A stretch of DNA of 64,000 bases from Psychrobacter sp. ANT_WB68 (GTDB lineage: Bacteria > Pseudomonadota > Gammaproteobacteria > Pseudomonadales > Moraxellaceae): positions 992,001 through 1,056,000 of the forward strand of contig NZ_VOAZ01000001.1 of the NCBI RefSeq assembly GCF_008369115.1, in the 5' to 3' direction. Below, in pieces: positions 34,973 through 44,960 of this stretch (the stretch's first letter is position 1; the number at the start of each line of letters is the position of its first letter). The notes beneath the pieces were generated by a model. It saw only the letters and a list, made by a program, of their open reading frames with translations, was not told where the DNA came from and made no database searches. The translations under genes were made by a program, and so were the position numbers.

Positions 34973-37425
34973 GGTTTAGGCAGTGGCGTTTTGGCATCGC
35001 CAGTAGCTTTACTTTCAGGGTTGCTATCATCGTTCTGATGCTGAGTCGTTCCCTGACTGTCTTCATCAAATGCTGTATGCGCTTTATCATATTGAATATC
35101 CTGACTATAAGGGATGCTATTAAGCTCCTCATCTATAAGCCCATCGTCGAGGTCAATAATTTTTTTAGTGCTCATGTGATTGGTGGTGTTATGGGTTTCC
35201 CGACTTTTTAGGGCAGCGTCAGTGTCACCATTTGATATATTATTATCATAATCAATATCTGTGACCGTATGCTTGTCTTGCGTCTTTTTTTGCAAGGATT
35301 TTGGTAGTACTTTGACATCAGACAAGCGGCGTACAACATAATTATTGGGAAGTGGCTGATTGCTATTTTGTAGTGCCGTATCATCAAAAATCATCTGTCC
35401 TTGGCTATCAATACGCGCATACTTCATCGGTTTATCACGTGGCCAAATAAAGTCAGAAGGATGGGTCATTAAGTGGCTTAAAAGTTGCTTGGTAAGCCGA
35501 CTCCAATCGACAAATTTCACCTCTTTTGAGCGTAATGCTACAAATAGCGCCAGTGAGAAGCTGACAATCAAGTTAACCATACCGATCAGTAAAACGCCAA
35601 AGACAGAAAGTAGCACAACTGGCCAATCTAGCTGGTTGGGCGATATATTATATAAACCATGTGCCAAATTTGCCGAGGCAAACGCAATGTGGCGAATATC
35701 AATCGGTAACCCAAATAAGAAGCCAATGGTTGCCGTACTGCCTAAGAACACCCCGAATAAAAAGTTACCCATAATGGCACCGAGGTTGGCTTCTATAAAG
35801 CCGCTTAAACGCTGTAACCAAGCTTTGGGTAATAAATATTGAAGGAGGCGGTGGCGCTGAATTCGAGCACCGATTTGGTTATAGACCGCCAAGTTGTCAT
35901 AGTAGCCGGCGATAAGACCAGATAAAAATAAATATACGCCAGCGATTGCTGCATGAGGTAAGGCCAGTGAATGAAACGGGTCAAGATCATGTAATAAGTG
36001 CGCAGCCTTATCGGTATTAATCATCGGGGCGCCGGTATATTGTAGCCACGCAAAAGAGATGATAAGGGCAACGGGAATTGCCATCATAATATTACCCATA
36101 ATCGCAACGAATTGAGTACGTAAAATATCGACCACCAACTCGGATAATTTATTCAGTTGGTGTGATTTCTTACCAGAGCTGTCTGAGATGGTAGAGGCGA
36201 TGGCCGCCGCGGTCATGGCGGGCTGTTTGGTGGCGACTGTACCATGGACGATATGGATAAAAACAAAGCCCAAGCCATAAATCATGCTATTTACAAAGGC
36301 GCGGCCCATCGGTGCGAGGGCTAGGTGATACGCTAATATCTTAGTCGTCGCCATAAAAGCAATGATAAAACCACCGATAGACGCCTTTTTAAACATCTTC
36401 TGATAACCGGATTTATCGGTACTAATATAATGTTCACCGACGAGGCTGGCGTTTTCCGTGACTTTGCGCGACAGCAGCTTGGTATTATTATCAATCAAGT
36501 AGCCAATGCTATAACGGCGACTGGCTGTAGTAATCAGCGCTTGAATCAACTCGATGATCGCCTGATCGCGCTTATCGTAGTTGTCTGCTACCAGTTCAGT
36601 TAAGATGCGCATACGCTGCAAGCTTTGATCCAAGCGTAGCATCATGTTGGTTAGGCGAATAGAGATACCGGTTTTATAAATGCGCTTGCGTATGGTGGCA
36701 ACGATATCTTCGCATTGCTCAATCATGACCAATAATGGTGCTGGATCTACGGCTTTTTCGGGAGTGATATCGGTTAAGGTATCAAGCTCATGTGCTTCTC
36801 GGTACTGATTCACGTACAAGACTGCTTCTTGATTTTGCGCCACAAATGCCGCTGAATAATTCAGCATTTGCGGATAAAATTCCATCAAATCTGGATGCAA
36901 GCCAATGCCGCTGATACGATACGATAAAATGATAATCGCGTTCAAAATACTGTTCTTTGCTGTCGCAACTAAGTTTAAATGCAGCTCATTCACTTTGAGT
37001 AGCCCGACCAGCTCATCCCATTTTTCTTTTTCGATATGGGCAAGCCACTGCTCATCAGAGCGTTTATCAAATAAATAGCCAACCAATTCTACGATGGAAT
37101 CTTCTTGTGGTAACAGTGGTAAAAAACGATGGCCAATCAGACGGCGCAAGCTGATAAAGAAACCTTGGTCTGACATAATGCCAGTATCGGTATATAAGGC
37201 AATTTGGCGATATTCAATAATAAGTTTTAAGACGAAACTTGATAGCCCATCTCCATATTCTGGATGTTGACGTAAGATATCAATCAGCTCTTGAATGTTT
37301 TGATTGGCTAAAGCGGGCTCTTTATCACTCACTCGTAGCTCATCGATTAAGCGTTTGAGTACCGCAGGATCTGGCACATCACTTAAGGCAGTAATCTGTT
37401 GTAAAATGTGTTTTATCTCTGACAC
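34945..37425 (-). CDS. gcr: Gcr-type 'site-specific recombinase' membrane protein
   Basis: An 826-residue protein of the SpecificRecomb family, named from a gonococcal gene. It has a soluble helical N-terminal part (1 to about 340), then about seven hydrophobic segments between 350 and 650 (for example around 350-395, 445-470, 500-520, 555-590, 620-645), and a long polar tail rich in Asp, Ser, Asn and Gln ending in a Pro/Lys-rich stretch. No tyrosine or serine recombinase active site is evident, so the historical name is probably misleading; a membrane function is more likely. AAGGGA before the ATG supports the start. It stands alone. Confidence 0.82.
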   Translation of the reverse strand: MSEIKHILQQITALSDVPDPAVLKRLIDELRVSDKEPALANQNIQELIDILRQHPEYGDGLSSFVLKLIIEYRQIALYTDTGIMSDQGFFISLRRLIGHRFLPLLPQEDSIVELVGYLFDKRSDEQWLAHIEKEKWDELVGLLKVNELHLNLVATAKNSILNAIIILSYRISGIGLHPDLMEFYPQMLNYSAAFVAQNQEAVLYVNQYREAHELDTLTDITPEKAVDPAPLLVMIEQCEDIVATIRKRIYKTGISIRLTNMMLRLDQSLQRMRILTELVADNYDKRDQAIIELIQALITTASRRYSIGYLIDNNTKLLSRKVTENASLVGEHYISTDKSGYQKMFKKASIGGFIIAFMATTKILAYHLALAPMGRAFVNSMIYGLGFVFIHIVHGTVATKQPAMTAAAIASTISDSSGKKSHQLNKLSELVVDILRTQFVAIMGNIMMAIPVALIISFAWLQYTGAPMINTDKAAHLLHDLDPFHSLALPHAAIAGVYLFLSGLIAGYYDNLAVYNQIGARIQRHRLLQYLLPKAWLQRLSGFIEANLGAIMGNFLFGVFLGSTATIGFLFGLPIDIRHIAFASANLAHGLYNISPNQLDWPVVLLSVFGVLLIGMVNLIVSFSLALFVALRSKEVKFVDWSRLTKQLLSHLMTHPSDFIWPRDKPMKYARIDSQGQMIFDDTALQNSNQPLPNNYVVRRLSDVKVLPKSLQKKTQDKHTVTDIDYDNNISNGDTDAALKSRETHNTTNHMSTKKIIDLDDGLIDEELNSIPYSQDIQYDKAHTAFDEDSQGTTQHQNDDSNPESKATGDAKTPLPKPKKPPNLPS

Positions 37426-37756
37426 ATCGTATCCCTTATGGTGGTTATTTCAATCATTGTTATTATTCAGTATGTGCAAGGATATGTTTGCTTCTAGTGA
37501 TGGCTGTGGTTATCACTGTTGCGATATATGCCATCATTAATTTACAGTGCACTAATTTATCAATTTTAAGATATTTTTATTACGTTTAATGCGCTTGGTT
37601 TTGCGTTATTTTAATCGTAACCGCGCATCAGCGGTCAATTATTTTGTTAGCAGGCATTGTGGTGCAGATTGTGACGCTCATTATGTCGATTGTTGTGTCA
37701 GTTTTAGTTTTTATTATTGCTTTGATTGTTTTGCTTACTGGGACGATATTTTTGGC
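37426..37756. other. Intergenic region upstream of gcr
   Basis: About 330 bases between gcr and the acyl-CoA dehydrogenase terminator. A frame of 71 codons crosses into the terminator and has an odd Cys/Tyr/Phe-rich composition, so I take it as chance. The region should contain the gcr promoter. No repeat is seen. Confidence 0.4.
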
Positions 37757-37790
37757 AAAAAAAGGGACAGTAGCTTAACTGTCCCTTTTA
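37757..37790 (-). terminator. Terminator of the first acyl-CoA dehydrogenase gene
   Basis: AAAAGGGACAGT (37760-37771) and ACTGTCCCTTTT (37778-37789) form a perfect 12-base stem, loop of six; on the minus strand a run of seven T follows. Confidence 0.9.
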
Positions 37791-37831
37791 TTTTAGTGCG
37801 GTAGGGCTTACTTTATTATAAAAGTAAAAAA

Positions 37832-39616
37832 TTAGCTAGCAGGTACATCAAAGTAATTTAAATCAAAGTTCATCATTGGGTCACTACCTGCTTTAACCAT
37901 CTGTGCATGAGCATCGATACGCGGCAAGATACGACCAACGAAATAATCGGCAAGCTTGGCTTTATTGGTGTAGAAATCACCTTCTTTACCATTAGCCGCT
38001 TCGACCATTAGCGCAAACATGTACGAATACGCTAGATAGCCAAAGGCATGCATATAGTCAACGGCACAACCATTGATTTCACTCTTACGCGCGCTAATAT
38101 TGCTAAGGACAGTGGTGGTTAGCTCTTCGATGGTATCGGCCGCATCTAGCGTTGCTTGCTTGATACCATGATCCGCTTGCATATTATTGACAAAATCACG
38201 AATCTCACCTAAGAAATGGGTGACATATTTGCCGTTATTTTTCGCCACTTTACGACCTAGTAGGTCAAGCGCTTGAATACCATTGGTGCCTTCATAAATC
38301 TGTGCAATACGGGTATCACGGACGATTTGCTCCATACCCCATTCGCGGATATAGCCGTGACCGCCAAATACTTGCTGGCAATCAATAGTCGCTTCTAATG
38401 CTTTGTCGGTTAAGAAAGCTTTAGCAACTGGCGTCAGTAGGGCAACGCGCGCAGCAGCAGCTTGAGCGGCCTCTGGGTCAGTACTAAATTTCTCTTGATC
38501 CAGGTTTTTGGCCACATACATCGCAAAACAACGTGACGCTTCGGTGTTGGCTTTTGCATTTAACAGCATGCGGCGTACATCGGCATGGTGAATGATCGCA
38601 TCTGCTGGTTTTTCTGGGCTTTGAATCTGCGTGTCGCTACGGCCTTGACCACGGTCATTGGCATATAGCGCTGCGTTTTGATAAGCAAGCTCAGAGCCAC
38701 CAAGACCTTGTAGGCCCATAGTCACACGTTCATAGTTCATCATAATGAACATTGAAGACAGACCAGTATTTTCTGCACCGACCATCCAGCCTTTAGCATT
38801 GTCAAAGTTCATCACACAAGTAGCAGAGGCTTTGATACCCATTTTATGTTCGATAGAGCCAACGGCCAAGGTGTTGCGTTCGCCTAAGCTACCATCTTCA
38901 TTAACCAAGAACTTTGGTACCACAAACAGTGAAATACCTTTTGAGCCTTCTGGTGCATTAGGCGTTTTTGCCAATACCAAATGAATGATATTGTCAGTAA
39001 GGTCATGCTCGCCGCCGGTGATAAAGATTTTGGTACCAGAAATATTATAGCTACCATCATCATTAGGAACCGCTTTGGTTTTAATGATACCTAAGTCAGT
39101 ACCAGCATGCGGCTCTGTCAAACACATGGTACCAGCCCATTCGCCGTTGTACATTTTTTCTAGATAGGTTTGTTTTTGCTCTTCAGAAGCCGCTGCGTTT
39201 AGGCAAAGTGTCGCACCAACCGTTAGGTTTGGATATAGAGCAAATGATTGATTGGCAGTGAATACCATCTCTTCGGTCAACATAGTGACCATTTTGGGGA
39301 AACCTTGACCACCATATTCAGCATTACCGCTTAAGCCAACCCAGCCAGATTCTGCATACTGCTTATAAGCTTCTTTGAAGCCAGTAGGAGTAGTGACAAC
39401 GCCATTACCCTCAAAGGTGGCGCCTTCTTCATCGCCGCTACGGTTAATAGGTAATAAAACGTTTTTTGACAGTTTTGCCATTTCTTCCAAAATCATATCG
39501 ACCGTTTCCATGTCGACATGAGCGAGGTTTTCGTTGTTTTGCCAAAATTCATGAGCTTTAAAGACGTCAGTTAAAATAAAGCGCATGTCGTTAAGAGGGG
39601 CATTATAAACGGCCAT
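37832..39616 (-). CDS. Acyl-CoA dehydrogenase (FadE/DmdC-like, about 600 aa)
   Basis: A FAD-dependent enzyme for the first oxidation step of fatty-acid beta-oxidation. It belongs to the roughly 600-residue bacterial type with an extra C-terminal domain. Seen are MCLTEPHAGTDLG (FAD-binding middle domain), GSIEHKMGIKASATCVMNFD, and QQVFGGHGYIREWGMEQIVRD, followed by YEGTNGIQALDLLGRK, which contains the likely catalytic Glu. The start is ATG 39616, since AAAGGA is six bases before it but touches the ATG at 39622. It is 594 residues long. A close paralogue lies immediately upstream, separated by a terminator. Chain-length preference cannot be read. Confidence 0.92.
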   Translation of the reverse strand: MAVYNAPLNDMRFILTDVFKAHEFWQNNENLAHVDMETVDMILEEMAKLSKNVLLPINRSGDEEGATFEGNGVVTTPTGFKEAYKQYAESGWVGLSGNAEYGGQGFPKMVTMLTEEMVFTANQSFALYPNLTVGATLCLNAAASEEQKQTYLEKMYNGEWAGTMCLTEPHAGTDLGIIKTKAVPNDDGSYNISGTKIFITGGEHDLTDNIIHLVLAKTPNAPEGSKGISLFVVPKFLVNEDGSLGERNTLAVGSIEHKMGIKASATCVMNFDNAKGWMVGAENTGLSSMFIMMNYERVTMGLQGLGGSELAYQNAALYANDRGQGRSDTQIQSPEKPADAIIHHADVRRMLLNAKANTEASRCFAMYVAKNLDQEKFSTDPEAAQAAAARVALLTPVAKAFLTDKALEATIDCQQVFGGHGYIREWGMEQIVRDTRIAQIYEGTNGIQALDLLGRKVAKNNGKYVTHFLGEIRDFVNNMQADHGIKQATLDAADTIEELTTTVLSNISARKSEINGCAVDYMHAFGYLAYSYMFALMVEAANGKEGDFYTNKAKLADYFVGRILPRIDAHAQMVKAGSDPMMNFDLNYFDVPAS

Positions 39617-39821
39617 AAACATTCCTTTGGTTCAAATGAATAAAAGTAAGTGAAGTGAAGATATCAAGTTGTTCTTTTGAGTATAGCTTAAGCATAGATA
39701 GCTAAAGTTTAGCAAATTAGTGTGTGAACAGGTGTATTTGTTCGTGAATTATGCGTACACCAAAAATAGTGATTATTTGGCACAGTTGCTGTTTTGGCAG
39801 CGTCATTCCCTGAATTCACAT

Positions 39822-39858
39822 TAAGAAAATCGGCAACACACTTGGGCATGTTGCCGAT
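39822..39858 (-). terminator. Terminator between the two acyl-CoA dehydrogenase genes
   Basis: ATCGGCAACA (39829-39838) pairs with TGTTGCCGAT (39849-39858), loop of ten; TTTTCTT follows on the minus strand. The two paralogues are thus probably separate units. Confidence 0.8.
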
Positions 39859-39914
39859 AGGAACTGCATCTTAAAATCCATGCTATATTAGCGAAATTTG
39901 TAAAGTTTTATTTA

Positions 39915-41708
39915 TTAAAACGCAAATTGATCCACGTTCATCGTCATATACGGCTCTACGCCAGTAGCAATGCGCTGTACATGAGTGGTGGTACGCGGTA
40001 ACAGTTTAGCGTAGTAGAACTGTGCGGTTTTAATCTTAGCATCATAGAATGCTGGTTCACCTGTGCCATCGGCGATAGCAGTTTGAGCAACAAGTGCCAT
40101 ACGAGCCCATAAATAGGCTAGGGTGACATACCCACTGAAGTATAAGTAATCCACTGCCGCACCGCCAACCGCATCAGGGTTTTCAGTCGCTTGCATGCCG
40201 ATACGTGCAGTTAAATCGCTCCATTCTTTAAGATGCTTGGCAAGTGGGCGGATAAACTGACCCATTTGATCATTGTCTTTATTTTCTTCGCAGAAGGTTT
40301 GAATGATTTTGATAAAGTTAGCAAGCAGCTTGCCTTGTGAGCCTAAGACTTTACGACCTAATAAATCAAGTGCTTGAATTTCAGTGGTACCTTCGTACAA
40401 GCAAGCGATACGCGTATCACGGACGTTTTGCTCCATACCCCATTCGCTGATAAAGCCGTGACCACCATAAACTTGCACGCCATGATTGGCCGCTTCTAAA
40501 CCCGTTTCCGTCAAGAATGCTTTAGCAATCGGTGTCAATAGTGACAGCATTTGGTCAGCAAACTTCAGATCATCGCCTTCGCCTTTTGCCACCGTATCTG
40601 CAAAATGCGAGAGGTAATAAACCAAAGCACGACCGCCTTCTGCAAAGGCTTTTTCAGTCAATAGCATGTTACGAACTGCTGGATGCACGATGATAGGGTC
40701 AGCGACTTTTTCTGGCGCTTTCGCACCTGATAGTGAGCGCATCGCTAGACGGTCTTTAGCATAAGTTAATGAGCCTTGGAACGCGTATTCTGCAGCAGTT
40801 AAACCTTGAACCGCTGTACCGATACGGGCAACGTTCATAAAGGTAAACATACATTGTAAACCACGGTTTTCAGGACCAATCAGATAGCCTGTTGCGCCAT
40901 CAAAGTTCATCACACATGTGGCTGATGCTTTGATACCCATTTTGTGTTCGATAGAACCACAAACAACCTTATTGTTTTCGCCTAGGCTGTTGTCTTCATT
41001 TACCATGACTTTAGGAACGATAAACAATGAAATGCCTTTGGTACCAGCAGGCGCGCCTGGTAGACGAGCCAAGACGATATGAATGATATTGTCAGTTAGG
41101 TCGTGCTCACCGGCTGAAATAAAGATTTTTTGACCGGTAATGCTATAGCTGCCATCTTCCTTTGGCTCAGCTTTAGTACGGATAATACCCAAGTCAGAAC
41201 CGGCATGGGCTTCAGTTAAGCACATAGTTCCTGACCATTCACCGCTGACCATTTTTTCTAGGTAAGTTTGTTTCTGTTCATCAGTACCATGGTGTTCGAT
41301 GGTTTGGATAGCGCCATGCGATAGGCCTGGGTACATAGAAAATGACCAGTTAGCCGTACCAACCATCTCATTGATGACTGTCGATAATGAAAACGGCATG
41401 TTTTGACCGCCGAATGCTTCTTCAGCAGACAACGCAGGGAAGCCAAGCTCACAATAAGCTTTATAGGCTTCTTTAAAGCCTTTTGGCGTGGTGACAGTCC
41501 CATTATCAAACTGACAGCCTTCAGCATCACCGCTTTGGTTCAATGGTGACAGCTCATTTTCAGCAAAGCTTGCAGCCATTTCAAAAAGGCTATCCATCAA
41601 CTCGCGATCTGCTTCTTGGAATGCAGGCAAAGTTTTATAGTGATTTTCGCTGTCAAGTAACTCATGCATCACGAATTGGATATCACGTAGGGGCGCTTTA
41701 TATTGCAT
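39915..41708 (-). CDS. Acyl-CoA dehydrogenase (FadE/DmdC-like paralogue)
   Basis: A 597-residue paralogue of the downstream enzyme, with the same architecture: N-terminal helical domain, MCLTEAHAGSDLG, GSIEHKMGIKASATCVMNFD (identical in both), VQVYGGHGFISEWGMEQNVRD, then CLYEGTTEIQALDLLGRK. Compared with its neighbour it has VYGGHGF for VFGGHGY and TEI for NGI at the active-site turn, which may reflect different chain lengths. In Pseudomonas aeruginosa a similar pair (FadE1/FadE2) lies close together and divides chain lengths. A small palindrome sits about 110 bases upstream of the ATG. Confidence 0.92.
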   Translation of the reverse strand: MQYKAPLRDIQFVMHELLDSENHYKTLPAFQEADRELMDSLFEMAASFAENELSPLNQSGDAEGCQFDNGTVTTPKGFKEAYKAYCELGFPALSAEEAFGGQNMPFSLSTVINEMVGTANWSFSMYPGLSHGAIQTIEHHGTDEQKQTYLEKMVSGEWSGTMCLTEAHAGSDLGIIRTKAEPKEDGSYSITGQKIFISAGEHDLTDNIIHIVLARLPGAPAGTKGISLFIVPKVMVNEDNSLGENNKVVCGSIEHKMGIKASATCVMNFDGATGYLIGPENRGLQCMFTFMNVARIGTAVQGLTAAEYAFQGSLTYAKDRLAMRSLSGAKAPEKVADPIIVHPAVRNMLLTEKAFAEGGRALVYYLSHFADTVAKGEGDDLKFADQMLSLLTPIAKAFLTETGLEAANHGVQVYGGHGFISEWGMEQNVRDTRIACLYEGTTEIQALDLLGRKVLGSQGKLLANFIKIIQTFCEENKDNDQMGQFIRPLAKHLKEWSDLTARIGMQATENPDAVGGAAVDYLYFSGYVTLAYLWARMALVAQTAIADGTGEPAFYDAKIKTAQFYYAKLLPRTTTHVQRIATGVEPYMTMNVDQFAF

Positions 41709-42053
41709 AACTTCCTGTCCTTTTTTAGAGTGCGACCGGCAGTAAGGCGGCGACTATCATTGACTGTCATTATTGAAGTCTGAGTCGCTCGCGTATTACT
41801 GGGATGAAATCTGTCTGCATAACAGACAATGACACCGATCATATGAAATAGAGTGAGAAGAGTAAAAAGAATTATGACTGTATTCGTAAATTCTTGGTAA
41901 AAGATAGGCGTTCACTGGCAAATATACAAGTTTGGTGACAATACTGATAAGTCACCAACCTGTCTTGCATCCTATACATCATCGACCTTACAGGCTAAAA
42001 TTATTAATAATAACTGTAGGAAAACTCAATCAATATGCTCTGATGAGACAGTG
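41709..42053. other. Promoter region of the second dehydrogenase
   Basis: About 345 bases. TGTCTG-CATAA-CAGACA (41812-41828) is a perfect 6-base palindrome with a 5-base spacer, placed where a repressor site could lie. It does not look like a FadR or PsrA site. The part next to the PAS-GGDEF-EAL gene shows no hairpin. Confidence 0.4.
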
Positions 42054-43790
42054 CTAAGAAGGGTTGTTTTTAGACAAATGTTGCTGCGTTAACATCTTGG
42101 TTGCTTCTTCAGCCGTCATAGGTTTACCAAACCAATAACCTTGACCATACTGACAGCCCATGCTGAGGAGTAAATCGCGTTGTTGTTTGTTTTCGATACC
42201 TTCGGCGATCACCTGCATATCAAGCGCTTGGGCCAAATCCAAAATCGCTTTGACAATCGCGCGCTGTGTACGGTCATCTGCGATTTTTGAGATAAAGCTT
42301 TTATCAATTTTAATAAAATCAAAAGGATATTCTTGTAAATAGCTTAACGAAGCATAACCCGTACCAAAGTCATCAAGAGCCAGACATATGCCGATTTCTT
42401 TTAGAAGATCAAGCTGCTTTTTGACATTGGGATGGCGCTGTATTAAAGAAGATTCTGTCACTTCAATGTGTAGTTGGTGGGCTGCAATGTTATGCTCTAC
42501 TAACAAGTTACTGACCATATCAAAAAAATCAGGATGACTAAATTCAGTTGCATCTGCATTGATACAGATGTGTTGATGAAAGCCCAAACCTTGCCATACT
42601 GATAGCTGCTCGGCGATTTGCCCCGCCATTTGCGAAAATAGCTCAAGCGACAGTTTATGAGAAATAATTGCATCAATAAAATCGATGGGTTTTAGTAAGC
42701 CACGGGTAGGATGTTGCCAGCGCACTAGGGCTTCAAAACCCGTAATCATACCGGTATCTAAGGCAAATTTTGGTTGATAATAAGGTATAAACTGCCCTTC
42801 ATTAGTGGCAGCTCTCAGCTCAGATTCTAACTGTATATTATGCGCATTTACTTCATTAATGGCTTTGTGATACCAACATACATCATCGCCACCATGCTGC
42901 TTGACATAATTTAAAGCTTTTTCCGCTTTGGTCAACAAGCCTATGAACTCTTTACCGTTTTCAGGGAAATAGCTCACCCCAACAGAAATATGGCAATAAA
43001 CCTCGATGCCTTTTGCCGTGCTACCTTTTAAGAAGAAAGGGCGTTCGCACATTTGCATTAAGCTGTCTAACTGATGACGCACCATATTGGCATCATTGCA
43101 TTCAAATAATAAGGCAAAGTCGTCACCGCCAAAATGAGAAAAACAGCGTAGATTGTCAAGCTCTAACTCTGTAATACGTAAGACAAAGTTTTCTACCAAA
43201 GTGTTGATACCATCCGGTCCCAATAGACTTGCAAGGTTGCGATAACGGTCAATATTCAAACGTACAATAACCACTTCTTGATAGCTGTCTAACAACAATT
43301 CACTGGTTTGACTTAAAAACACTTTGCGGTTGGGTAGTCCTGTAAGCTGGTCGTAATTAAGCAGGTGCACCACCTTTTTTTTGTTTTTAGCAAGCGTGGC
43401 CATATCACGAATGGTGCCGACGTAATAAGGGGTTTCTTCTAAATAAATTTTTCGATAGGTGATATGACAGTCAAGCATCTGTCCATAGCGGTTTGACATT
43501 GAAAAATCAATTTCACAAAATCCTGTACTGTCTAAACTGTTGATCAGATTTTTGAGCACTTCTTGCTCTTCTTCTGACAAAAACTCAGCAGCGTATATAC
43601 CAAGCGGACGTCCAAGCAAAAATTTTTCAGTATAACCAAGCATCAGCTCATAGTTAGCATTGACGGATAAATAGCGTAATTTTTCGTCCAATATGAATAT
43701 GGCGTCTTCAAATTGCTCACATAATTTGACCAATAATTGCTGTTTGTCTGATATTGGTATAGGCGTGAAAGCGGTCATAATGGGACTCAT
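42054..43790 (-). CDS. PAS-GGDEF-EAL cyclic-di-GMP signalling protein
   Basis: A 578-residue cytoplasmic protein with no membrane segment. A PAS domain (about 20-130) is followed by a GGDEF domain with GGDDF at 221-225 instead of GG(D/E)EF and without an RxxD inhibitory site just upstream, and an EAL domain with EALVRW (353-358), NADATEF, DDFGTGYASLSYL, KIDKSFI and EGIEN. The EAL residues for metal and catalysis look complete, so phosphodiesterase activity is likely. The Glu-to-Asp change in the cyclase motif suggests a weak or regulatory GGDEF domain. PAS could sense a small ligand or redox. It is in line with rsmE upstream, 52 bases away. Confidence 0.92.
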   Translation of the reverse strand: MSPIMTAFTPIPISDKQQLLVKLCEQFEDAIFILDEKLRYLSVNANYELMLGYTEKFLLGRPLGIYAAEFLSEEEQEVLKNLINSLDSTGFCEIDFSMSNRYGQMLDCHITYRKIYLEETPYYVGTIRDMATLAKNKKKVVHLLNYDQLTGLPNRKVFLSQTSELLLDSYQEVVIVRLNIDRYRNLASLLGPDGINTLVENFVLRITELELDNLRCFSHFGGDDFALLFECNDANMVRHQLDSLMQMCERPFFLKGSTAKGIEVYCHISVGVSYFPENGKEFIGLLTKAEKALNYVKQHGGDDVCWYHKAINEVNAHNIQLESELRAATNEGQFIPYYQPKFALDTGMITGFEALVRWQHPTRGLLKPIDFIDAIISHKLSLELFSQMAGQIAEQLSVWQGLGFHQHICINADATEFSHPDFFDMVSNLLVEHNIAAHQLHIEVTESSLIQRHPNVKKQLDLLKEIGICLALDDFGTGYASLSYLQEYPFDFIKIDKSFISKIADDRTQRAIVKAILDLAQALDMQVIAEGIENKQQRDLLLSMGCQYGQGYWFGKPMTAEEATKMLTQQHLSKNNPS

Positions 43791-43842
43791 AACATCGAAA
43801 TTAAATGATAAATAGGATTGGTAATAGCTAACGATGTGGCCA

Positions 43843-44706
43843 CTACTGACTTAAAGCATGCAGGGTCGCCAAGGCAACCACGGGTGCCGTTTCGGTACGT
43901 AAGACCCTTAAGCCGATTTGCCAAGGTGCAAAACCAACATCCGCTGCTTGGGCACATTCATCAGCGCTGAGCCCACCTTCAGGTCCGATTAACAATTCTA
44001 TGTAAGGAGAGGGCTGCTTTAAGACTGCTGGTAGCGCTTCAGGCATTGCTGGCTGTCCCGCTGCTGGCACACTAAGTTGCAGCCGCAAATCTGCTGGTTG
44101 CTGTAATACTTGATAATACGTATCTTGACTAAGCTCAGATACCATAGGGCTGACCGCCATTGCTATATCACTACTCGCTGTCTTATTTAACCAGTCATTA
44201 ATAGAGACAGGCGCGACAATAAGCGGCGGGCGATTGAGTCCACATTGCTCACAGGCGGCAATTGCGACTTGCTGCCAATGTGCCAATTTTTTCTCCACTT
44301 GGGCAGGCTTTAGATTGACCTCACCATGATGACTGCTTAGCAACTGAATAGCGGTAACGCCAAGTTCAGTGGATTTTTGTATGGCATAATCCATTCGTTC
44401 GCCGCGACTCATCACCAGACCGATTTTAGTCAAGACAGCGGCACTTCGGTCAGCCTCTATGTGTGCCAATAATGTCACAGTGGCGTGTTTTTTGCTGATG
44501 GTGTTTAGCTGTACCTGGTATTCACCGCCAAAGCCGTCGAATAAAATACCCTTATCACCAATATTAGCACGTAATACCCGACACCAATGATGGACGATAT
44601 TTTCAGTCAATTCGACGCTGGCACCGATAGGCAAGGTGCTAAGTTGAGGGTAGTTGGTTTCTGATGGGTTGTTATCATCGGTGATGGTATAAAAAAAACG
44701 TCGCAC
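43843..44706 (-). CDS. rsmE: 16S rRNA m3U1498 methyltransferase
   Basis: RsmE methylates U1498 of 16S rRNA at N3. It is a SPOUT enzyme with a deep trefoil knot: the knot sequence LLIGPEGGLSADE (about 240-252) and the C-terminal LRVLRTETAPVVAL are diagnostic. The N-terminal PUA-like domain includes HHWCRVLRANIGD. At 287 residues it is longer than E. coli RsmE (243), with small inserts at the start and at about 195-230. The start is a GTG at 44706 with AGGAA ten bases upstream. Confidence 0.93.
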   Translation of the reverse strand: MRRFFYTITDDNNPSETNYPQLSTLPIGASVELTENIVHHWCRVLRANIGDKGILFDGFGGEYQVQLNTISKKHATVTLLAHIEADRSAAVLTKIGLVMSRGERMDYAIQKSTELGVTAIQLLSSHHGEVNLKPAQVEKKLAHWQQVAIAACEQCGLNRPPLIVAPVSINDWLNKTASSDIAMAVSPMVSELSQDTYYQVLQQPADLRLQLSVPAAGQPAMPEALPAVLKQPSPYIELLIGPEGGLSADECAQAADVGFAPWQIGLRVLRTETAPVVALATLHALSQ

Positions 44707-44903
44707 AGTCGCTTATTCCTGTAATTTAATAATATATTATTTTGAAACATATTAGCAGAATATTGTCGACATGGCTAAAGCATCATTATAGGCGCTTATG
44801 TCGTTTATATTTTCTAATGATTATAGTGTTGTACTCATCTGCTTACTTTGATGGTTAGCATGTTATAGCGCCAATCATTTAACATTTGATAAAAAAATTA
44901 GCA

Positions 44904-44934
44904 ATAAAAAACTGGCGCTCCTAGGAACGCCAGT
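44904..44934 (-). terminator. Terminator of ahcY-metF
   Basis: ACTGGCGCTC (44911-44920) and GAACGCCAGT (44925-44934) pair with one mismatch around CTAG; on the minus strand TTTTTTATT follows. Confidence 0.85.
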
Positions 44935-44960
44935 CATTAAGCCACATATTCGATAAAGGG

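Noticed and set aside
37589..37804. 71-codon plus-strand frame rich in Cys, Tyr and Phe
   Set aside because: It runs through the terminator of the acyl-CoA dehydrogenase gene and has an unlikely composition.
41812..41828. Palindrome TGTCTG-N5-CAGACA as a fatty-acid regulator site
   Set aside because: It does not resemble FadR or PsrA sites, and a 6-base arm can occur by chance, so it is noted only as a palindrome.
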